DNA from: Chryseobacterium gleum
Lineage (GTDB): Bacteria; Bacteroidota; Bacteroidia; Flavobacteriales_D; Crocinitomicaceae
Reading direction: 5' to 3'
DNA length: 41,754 nucleotides
Assembly: GCA_945897755.1 (NCBI GenBank)
Contig: CAMDGH010000012.1
Span: 1 to 41,754 of the forward strand
The notes under the pieces are model-generated. The model saw only the letters and a program-made list of their open reading frames with translations. It was not told the origin of the DNA and did not search any database. The translations under genes were made by a program, and so were the position numbers. Shown here piece after piece: positions 35,256 to 41,754 of this stretch; within the stretch, counting starts at the first letter, position 1; every line of letters starts with the position of its first letter.

Positions 35256-36728
35256 TTAGGCGTAAATTGATTTTAGTACTTCTCTCGCTACAACTTCTCC
35301 AGAAATAATTGAAGGTGGAACTCCAGGACCTGGTACAGTCAACTGTCCGGTATAGTACATGTTTTTTAATTTTTTGTTCTTCAATGAAGGTTTAAGTATT
35401 GCAGTTTGCATTAAGGTGTTTGCTAGTCCGTATGCATTTCCTTTATAAGCGTGATAGTCTTTTTTGAAATCGGAGATACAAAAACTTTTTTGATATGTAA
35501 TATTTGACCTTATCGAACAGTTTGTTTTATCTTCTAATCGTGAAATTATCATGTTGAAATAATGAGCTCTTAATTCTGGTGTGTCTTCTAAATCTGGTGC
35601 TAAAGGTATAAGTAAAAAAAGATTTTCATGTCCTTCTGGAGCAACTGAATCATCTGTTTTTGATGGGCAGCATGCATAAAATAATGGGTTTGATGGCCAG
35701 CAAGGTGTTTCGTATATTTCTTTAGCATGCGGCTCGAAAGGGGCGTCAAAAAATAAATTGTGGTGCTGTAAATTTTCGATTTTTTTATCAATTCCAATAT
35801 AGAATAGTAAGCTTGATGGTGCTATTGTTCTTTTATCCCAATAGTTTGACTTGTAATTTGCTTTTTCTTTTAGAATTTCTTTGTCTGTATGGTGATAATC
35901 TGCTCCTGAAACAATATAGTCTGCATCAAATTCACCTTGTGATGTTTTTACTTTTACAATTGTTTTATTATAGTACTCAAAGTCGGTTACCTCATGATTA
36001 GTTAAAATCGTTACGCCTTGTTCAATGGCTATTTTTTCAAAAGATTCAATGATTTTATACATTCCACCTTTAGGATACCAAGTGCCTAATTCAATGTCTG
36101 CGTAATTCATAAGTGAATATAATGCGGGAGTTTTGGAAGGCATTGCTCCTAAGAAAAGAATCGGGAATTCGAGTAAAGATAAAATTTTAGGATGTTTAAA
36201 ATAAGATCGTATGTAAGCAGAAAACGAGGTAAACATGTGGAGATTAAATACACTTTTAAGTATTCTAATATCCATAAATTCAGACCATTTTAAACTTGGC
36301 TTTTGAACCAAATCATTGATTCCAACTTCGTATTTGTAGGCAGCTTCGTTTAAAAATTTCCTGAGTTTAGCACCACTTCCTTTCTCCATTGATTCGAACC
36401 ATTCAACATATGTTTCTAAGTCTGCAGGTATATCGTTGTGAGGGCTGTCTTCCCAAAAAACACGGTAGGATGGATCTAATCTGATTAATTCGTAAAAATC
36501 TGAAGCTGTATGATCGAAAGCCTTGTAGAAACGTTCAAATACACCAGGCATCCAATACCAACTGGGTCCCATGTCAAATGTAAATCCTGCCTCATTGAAT
36601 GATCGGGCTCTACCGCCAATTGTACTGTTTTTTTCAAGTATAGTTACCTTATTTCCATCTTTAGCTAAATAGCTAGCACAAGAAAGACTTGAAATTCCAG
36701 ATCCAATTACGATTATTTTTTTTGACAT
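35256..36728 (-). CDS. crtI: Phytoene desaturase/isomerase (CrtI family FAD oxidoreductase)
   Basis: KIIVIGSGISSLSCASYLAKDGNKVTILEKNSTIGGRARSFNEAGFTFDMGPSWYWMPGVF; C-terminal NMYYTGQLTVPGPGVPPSIISGEVVAREV. Confidence 0.93.
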   Translation of the reverse strand: MSKKIIVIGSGISSLSCASYLAKDGNKVTILEKNSTIGGRARSFNEAGFTFDMGPSWYWMPGVFERFYKAFDHTASDFYELIRLDPSYRVFWEDSPHNDIPADLETYVEWFESMEKGSGAKLRKFLNEAAYKYEVGINDLVQKPSLKWSEFMDIRILKSVFNLHMFTSFSAYIRSYFKHPKILSLLEFPILFLGAMPSKTPALYSLMNYADIELGTWYPKGGMYKIIESFEKIAIEQGVTILTNHEVTDFEYYNKTIVKVKTSQGEFDADYIVSGADYHHTDKEILKEKANYKSNYWDKRTIAPSSLLFYIGIDKKIENLQHHNLFFDAPFEPHAKEIYETPCWPSNPLFYACCPSKTDDSVAPEGHENLFLLIPLAPDLEDTPELRAHYFNMIISRLEDKTNCSIRSNITYQKSFCISDFKKDYHAYKGNAYGLANTLMQTAILKPSLKNKKLKNMYYTGQLTVPGPGVPPSIISGEVVAREVLKSIYA

Positions 36729-36730
36729 AG

Positions 36731-36795
36731 TAAGTTTAATTTAAAAAAGAATAAGTTTACTAATATGGTAATCAAAAAATATTTTTGTAAACTTA
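36731..36795. promoter_or_regulatory. Candidate crt operon control region with repeated TAAGTTTAC half-sites
   Basis: TAAGTTTAA 36731-36739, TAAGTTTAC 36752-36760, inverted GTAAACTTA 36787-36795, directly upstream of crtI (start 36728). Confidence 0.3.
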
Positions 36796-36895
36796 ATTTA
36801 AAACAAATTATCTTTTTTTAAGGTTTGTTTATACAAATTAAGTACTACTAATTATATTTTACAAGTTTTAGAAAGCTTATATTATATAAATTGGT

Positions 36896-37393
36896 TTAGT
36901 ACTCGGAAACTTGATTCATTAGTTTTTTTCGGGCAATAAAAATTCTACTTTTTACTGTTCCAATCGGAATTTCTAATTTTTCTGAAATTTCTTTGTATTT
37001 GTACCCTTCAAAATGCATTTTAAATGGTATTTGATATTCGTTGTTTAAGGCGTCTATTTTTTCGTTAATGTCTTTTTCATAGATATAGTTTGTAGGGATG
37101 TCTTGATTAGAAACTGAGTTTGCTAATAAGTATAACTCCTTACTTCCATCAAACATTACTTTCGCTTTTGATCTTCTTCGATATTGATTTATGAAGATGT
37201 TTCTCATAATCGTAAATACCCAAGCTTTGAAATTAGTCTGAGGGGTATACTGAGATCTGTAAGTTAATGCTTTAAGCATTGTTTCTTGGGTTAAATCTCT
37301 TGCATCTTCTTCATTTCGTGTAAAGTTTTTTGCAAAAGTGATAAGATTACGCTCTAGTCTTATCAGTGTGTCGTTAAATTCGATCGTAGACAT
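36896..37393 (-). CDS. ECF-family RNA polymerase sigma factor
   Basis: RNEEDARDLTQETMLKALTYRSQY, FKAWVFTIMRNIFINQYRR, HFEGYKYKEISEKLEIPIGTVKSRIFIARKKL. Confidence 0.92.
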   Translation of the reverse strand: MSTIEFNDTLIRLERNLITFAKNFTRNEEDARDLTQETMLKALTYRSQYTPQTNFKAWVFTIMRNIFINQYRRRSKAKVMFDGSKELYLLANSVSNQDIPTNYIYEKDINEKIDALNNEYQIPFKMHFEGYKYKEISEKLEIPIGTVKSRIFIARKKLMNQVSEY

Positions 37394-37808
37394 GGCTTTT
37401 AAATTTACGTTTAACTTTAAATTTGTTTTTACACTTTGTTTTGTTTAACAAATTAACAAAAAGATTAAACGGAATACAACTTTTTATGCTTTTTTTATTT
37501 AATATTTATTTTTATTTTTATCTAATATATTGATTTTAAGTACTTAATGTGTTTTAGGCGCATTTGTTTTATATACCAAGGTAATTAAACGTATGATTAA
37601 AACTAATACAGCTTATATTTTTTGTAGTTATTTCTGGTATAAAATAGTTAGTGAGTATAATTTATTTTTTAATAAGCATCAATGATCTTACTTATGGGAG
37701 TATACTATATTATGGGGTTGGTTACGTTGCCAAAATAGGTGTTCCAATGAAGCTATTTAATGTAAAATATCATTGTGGTCAGTCATTAGGATTTAATATA
37801 AGGTGAAA

Positions 37809-38894
37809 TTACCTAATCTTAATTCCTTTACTTGTTAAGATAGATTTGTTTTTTTGTCGTTCTCTGTTTAATGTAAACGAAAAAGTACTACCAATATCTA
37901 CCGTACTTCTTATGTTTATTGAATGCCCATGAGATTCAATGATGTGTTTTACAATTGCTAAGCCGAGTCCTGATCCTCCTTCATTTCGAGTTCTACTTTT
38001 TTCTACCCGATAAAATCGTTCAAATAATCGGTTTATATCTTTATTTTCTATTCCTGGTCCATTATCTGAGATTTCAACCAACAGAATTTCATTCATCTCG
38101 TGAAATCGAATCACTGTTGTTCCATTGTTATTTCCGTAATTTATAGAATTGTTGATTAAGTTCAAAAGAACTTGATATATTTTTGTTCGGTCAGCGTGAA
38201 CAATTGTGGTAGCATATTCTTTAGAAAATTTGATTTTTATATTTCGGTCTTTGGCTTTTAGTTCTAATGATTCGATTACTTCAGTAGTTAGTTGTAATAA
38301 ATCAAAATTTTCAAACTCCATCTTCATTGTGTTTGCTTCTAATTTTGTTATTTCATCTAAATCTTCGATTAAATTAACGAGTCGCTCAACTGAAATTGCT
38401 GCCCTTTCTAAAAATAGACGATTTATTTTCTCGTCTTCTAGGCCACCATCTAAAAGAGTTAATATATATCCTTGAATTGAAAACAGAGGGGTTTTTAGTT
38501 CATGTGCAAGATTGCCTAAAAATTCTTTTCTAAAGTCATCTTTTTCTTTTAAATTGATTATTTCTTCATTCTTTTCTTCTACCCAAATGTCTGCTGCTTG
38601 TTCTACGGATTCAAAAATATTTTTTGTTAATTTAAATTTTTGATTATTTGAAGGAATTGTTTTTCCTTTCTGGATAGAGCGGTAAACAACTTTTAGTTTT
38701 TCGCTTATAAACTTCTTTATAAATAAGTAAAAAACACTAAAAGAAATTCCAGCAATAGCTATTGGTATAACGACAATGTAAACCCAATGAATAATCGAGT
38801 AATTGTACTTAATTAAAAGTAAAAAAAACAAGGAAACGATCATTAAAATACCGCTTCCCGCAAAAATAAAATGAATGGGTTTATTGCTCTTCAC
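37809..38894 (-). CDS. Sensor histidine kinase (PhoR-like)
   Basis: FLGNLAHELKTPLFSIQGYILTLLDGG (H box), NLINNSINYG (N box), ISDNGPGIENKDINRLFERFYRVEKSRTRNEGGSGLGLAIVKHIIESHG. Confidence 0.93.
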   Translation of the reverse strand: MKSNKPIHFIFAGSGILMIVSLFFLLLIKYNYSIIHWVYIVVIPIAIAGISFSVFYLFIKKFISEKLKVVYRSIQKGKTIPSNNQKFKLTKNIFESVEQAADIWVEEKNEEIINLKEKDDFRKEFLGNLAHELKTPLFSIQGYILTLLDGGLEDEKINRLFLERAAISVERLVNLIEDLDEITKLEANTMKMEFENFDLLQLTTEVIESLELKAKDRNIKIKFSKEYATTIVHADRTKIYQVLLNLINNSINYGNNNGTTVIRFHEMNEILLVEISDNGPGIENKDINRLFERFYRVEKSRTRNEGGSGLGLAIVKHIIESHGHSINIRSTVDIGSTFSFTLNRERQKNKSILTSKGIKIR

Positions 38895-39594
38895 TTTCTA
38901 CAAACGTATATCCAACACCTTTTATAGTACGAATATAATCATCTCCTAGTTTTTCGCGTAATTTTCTAATATGAACATCAATTGTTCTTTCTCCAACAAT
39001 TGTTTCGTTACCCCATACGGCTGCTAATATTTCATCACGTGTAAATACTTTTTGAGGTCGGGACAATAAAAGTTCTAATAATTCAAATTCTTTTTTTGGA
39101 AGTTGAATTTCTTTGTTTGAAGCAACAACTAGGTATTTATCTCTGTCAACTTTAATATTTCCTACTTCAATGATTTTTTTAGAAGTGTCTTCTGATTTGA
39201 CTCTTCTTAATAATGATTCAACTTTACTGATAAGCAAACGAGGTCTTATTGGTTTTGTGATGTAATCATCTGCTCCTGCCTCAAATCCAGCTACTTGAGA
39301 GTAATCTTCAGATCGAGATGTTAAAAAGGTAATTATGGGTTGAGGAAATGTTGTTAGTTTACGTATTGCAAAACAGGCTTCAATACCATCCATAACAGGC
39401 ATCATAACATCCATTATAATTAATGCTGGTTTTACGCGCTGAAATACCTCTACTGCATTTGCACCATTTGAAGCTGTATGAACATAGAAACCTTCTTTTT
39501 CAAGGTTGTATTTCAAGAAATCAAGAATGTCTTGTTCGTCATCAACTAATAAGATATGAATTGCTTTTTTTTCCTTTAATGATTTAGTCTGCAT
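38881..39594 (-). CDS. OmpR/PhoB-family response regulator
   Basis: HILLVDDEQDILDFLKYNLEKEGF, IIMDVMMPVMDGIEA, winged-helix ILAAVWGNETIVGERTIDVHIRKLREKLGDDYIRTIKGVGYTF. Probable start MQTKSLK at 39594; overlaps the kinase gene. Confidence 0.93.
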   Translation of the reverse strand: MQTKSLKEKKAIHILLVDDEQDILDFLKYNLEKEGFYVHTASNGANAVEVFQRVKPALIIMDVMMPVMDGIEACFAIRKLTTFPQPIITFLTSRSEDYSQVAGFEAGADDYITKPIRPRLLISKVESLLRRVKSEDTSKKIIEVGNIKVDRDKYLVVASNKEIQLPKKEFELLELLLSRPQKVFTRDEILAAVWGNETIVGERTIDVHIRKLREKLGDDYIRTIKGVGYTFVESEEQ

Positions 39595-39713
39595 CGCTTT
39601 TTTATTGCTTATTTTTATTTTAAGCAAAGTTAGATTTGGATTTTCGGTCAGTAGTTAATAGACTTTTATTTTTGTGTTAACTAATCCTTCTATACGTTAT
39701 GTTTTGTTAATGT

Positions 39714-39747
39714 AAAAAAAGAGGTAGTTTTTTATGAATACCTCTTT
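39714..39747 (-). terminator. Rho-independent terminator downstream of clpX
   Basis: Arms AAAGAGGTA (39718-39726) / TACCTCTTT (39739-39747); on the minus strand followed by a T-run (A7 at 39714-39720 on the plus strand). Confidence 0.7.
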
Positions 39748-39772
39748 GTAAAATTATTTGATAATATGATTG

Positions 39773-41005
39773 TTATGCACTAATGTTTAATTGAGCAACT
39801 TTAGATTTAGAAAATTGATCTCGGGCGTAATCAAGGGTTACTTTAAAGGATGCTGTTTTTGTAGAAGGAATTTCATACATTGCATCATTCAATATGGCTT
39901 CACAGATTGAACGTAAGCCACGAGCACCTAACTTAAATTCGATTGCTTTGTCTACAATGAATTCAATTGCTTCGGCATCGAATAATAATTTTGTGCCATC
40001 AATTTCAAATAAATGAAGGTATTGCTTTATAAGTGCATTTTTAGGCTCTGTAAGAATACGTCTAAGACTCTTAGCATCCAATGGTTCTAGGTAAGTTAGG
40101 GATGGAAAACGCCCAATTAATTCTGGGATTAACCCAAATGTTTTAATGTCCGTAGGATTGATGTATTTTAAAAAGTTATCCCCATCGATTTTCACATCTT
40201 CTTGTTTTGAAAATCCGATCGTTTGACGATTAACCCTTCGTGCTATGATTTTTTCAATTCCGTCGAAAGCCCCACCACATACAAAAAGTATATTTTTGGT
40301 CTCTACTTGAATCATTTTTTGTTCTGGGTGTTTTCTACCTCCTTGAGGCGGGACATTAACCACCGTTCCTTCAAGTAATTTTAAAAGGGCCTGCTGAACT
40401 CCTTCTCCTGAAACATCACGGGTGATAGACGGATTGTCGCTCTTTCGAGCAATTTTGTCAATTTCATCTATAAATACGATCCCTCGTTGAGCTGACTCTA
40501 CATTAAAGTCAGCAGCCTGAAGTAAACGAGAAAGAATACTCTCCACATCTTCACCAACATAACCAGCTTCTGTTAAAACCGTAGCGTCGGCTATGCAAAA
40601 CGGAACGTTCAACATTTTAGCAATTGTCTTGGCTAATAACGTTTTTCCAGTTCCAGTCCTTCCAACTAAAATAACATTTGACTTTTCAATTTCAACATCG
40701 TCATTACTTGATTTTTGATTTAAACGTTTGTAATGATTGTATACTGCTACGGACAATACTTTTTTTGCATCTTCTTGACCAATCACATACTCGTCTAATC
40801 GCTCCTTAATTTCTTTTGGTTTTAAAATTGTTAAGGGAGTTTGACCATTTATTTCAGTTTTTTTCGTGCTAAATTCTTCTTGTATAATAGAATATCCTTG
40901 TGTAATGCAATTTTCACAAATGTGACCTGAAATTCCTGCTATAAGCATTCCTACTTGTGCGCGTGGTCTGCCACAAAATGAACAAGATGTTTCTTTTTTC
41001 GCCAT
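39773..41005 (-). CDS. clpX: ATP-dependent Clp protease ATP-binding subunit ClpX
   Basis: [17 protein letters not shown]...ICENCI zinc finger, [52 protein letters not shown]. Confidence 0.97.
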   Translation of the reverse strand: MAKKETSCSFCGRPRAQVGMLIAGISGHICENCITQGYSIIQEEFSTKKTEINGQTPLTILKPKEIKERLDEYVIGQEDAKKVLSVAVYNHYKRLNQKSSNDDVEIEKSNVILVGRTGTGKTLLAKTIAKMLNVPFCIADATVLTEAGYVGEDVESILSRLLQAADFNVESAQRGIVFIDEIDKIARKSDNPSITRDVSGEGVQQALLKLLEGTVVNVPPQGGRKHPEQKMIQVETKNILFVCGGAFDGIEKIIARRVNRQTIGFSKQEDVKIDGDNFLKYINPTDIKTFGLIPELIGRFPSLTYLEPLDAKSLRRILTEPKNALIKQYLHLFEIDGTKLLFDAEAIEFIVDKAIEFKLGARGLRSICEAILNDAMYEIPSTKTASFKVTLDYARDQFSKSKVAQLNISA

Positions 41006-41065
41006 AAATTAATGCTAAATTTTTCTTTGAAATACTGAATGTTTATTCTATGCTTATTAGCGCGA

Positions 41066-41734
41066 TTATCTTGGGTTACGAATTAAGATATCGTCAACCA
41101 TTCCATATGCTTTAGCTTCTTCAGCAGTCATCCAGTAATCTCGGTCAGAATCAGCCCATACTTTTTCAAAGGTTTGTTTTGAATGTTGAGCAATAATTTC
41201 GTAAAGTTCTTCTTTTAGTTTCTTGATTTCTCGCGCGGTAATTTCAATGTCAGAAGCTTGACCTTGAGCCCCACCTAGTGGTTGGTGAATCATTACGCGT
41301 GAATGTTTTAAGGCAGATCTTTTTCCTTCGGCACCAGCACACATTAAAACAGCTCCCATAGAAGCAGCCATTCCAGTACATATGGTAGCTACATCTGGTT
41401 TGATGTATTGCATTGTATCATAGATTCCTAAGCCTGCATAAACAGAACCTCCTGGAGAATTTAAGTAGATTTGTATGTCTTTTTTAGCATCAACAGACTC
41501 TAAAAACAACAATTGTGCATTGATGATGTTTGCTACTTGATCATTAATCCCTGTGCCAAGAAAAATAATCCTATCCATCATTAATCGAGAGAACACATCC
41601 ATTTGAGTCATATTTAAATGACGTTCTTCAATGATGTAAGGAGTTAATGATGATTCGATATAACTATCTAAGTGCATACTGCTTATGCCTACATGCTTTG
41701 TAGCGTATTTTTTGAATTCGTCTTTTCCAAACAT
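41066..41734 (-). CDS. clpP: ATP-dependent Clp protease proteolytic subunit ClpP
   Basis: LNSPGGSVYAGLGIYDTMQYIKPDVATICTGMAASMGAVLMCAGAEGKRSALKHSRVMIHQPLGGAQGQASDIEI. Confidence 0.97.
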   Translation of the reverse strand: MFGKDEFKKYATKHVGISSMHLDSYIESSLTPYIIEERHLNMTQMDVFSRLMMDRIIFLGTGINDQVANIINAQLLFLESVDAKKDIQIYLNSPGGSVYAGLGIYDTMQYIKPDVATICTGMAASMGAVLMCAGAEGKRSALKHSRVMIHQPLGGAQGQASDIEITAREIKKLKEELYEIIAQHSKQTFEKVWADSDRDYWMTAEEAKAYGMVDDILIRNPR

Positions 41735-41754
41735 ATGTATTAATTTAAATTTTG

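Overview
AT-rich chromosomal window that looks like a Bacteroidetes (Flavobacteriales-type) genome. Evidence for this: a PorP/SprF protein with a gliding-motility C-terminal domain partner, A-rich translation starts, and a few TAnnTTTG-like promoter boxes. From left to right it contains: (1) a giant PKD-repeat type IX secretion substrate, truncated at the left edge, plus PorP/SprF; (2) topB, rlmH, a cupin-like ORF, a small secreted ORF and a class V aminotransferase; (3) a tightly packed, translationally coupled seven-gene operon at 10481-19631, consisting of class I-like HMG-CoA reductase, UbiA prenyltransferase, PEP-synthase/rifampin-phosphotransferase-like dikinase, BtaA-like (DUF3419) aminocarboxypropyltransferase, phytol/dolichol kinase-like protein, GNAT-like protein and an OleC-like AMP-ligase. 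This operon is the best candidate here for an undescribed pathway, probably an amino- or phospho-modified isoprenoid or lipid; (4) a DoxX pair, a PiT phosphate transporter with a duplicated cytoplasmic insert, and PhoU-like DUF47; (5) a double CDGSH protein, a secreted ORF and a small glycan locus; (6) a gene-poor stretch rich in palindromes followed by three tandem SSB paralogs that all lack an acidic tail; (7) a photoprotection operon, crtI-crtB-idi-PTPS-photolyase-bcp, with an ECF sigma gene upstream; (8) a two-component system, clpX and clpP. I found no tRNA, rRNA, CRISPR array or intact transposase. All product names rest on motif recognition by eye; no database search was run.
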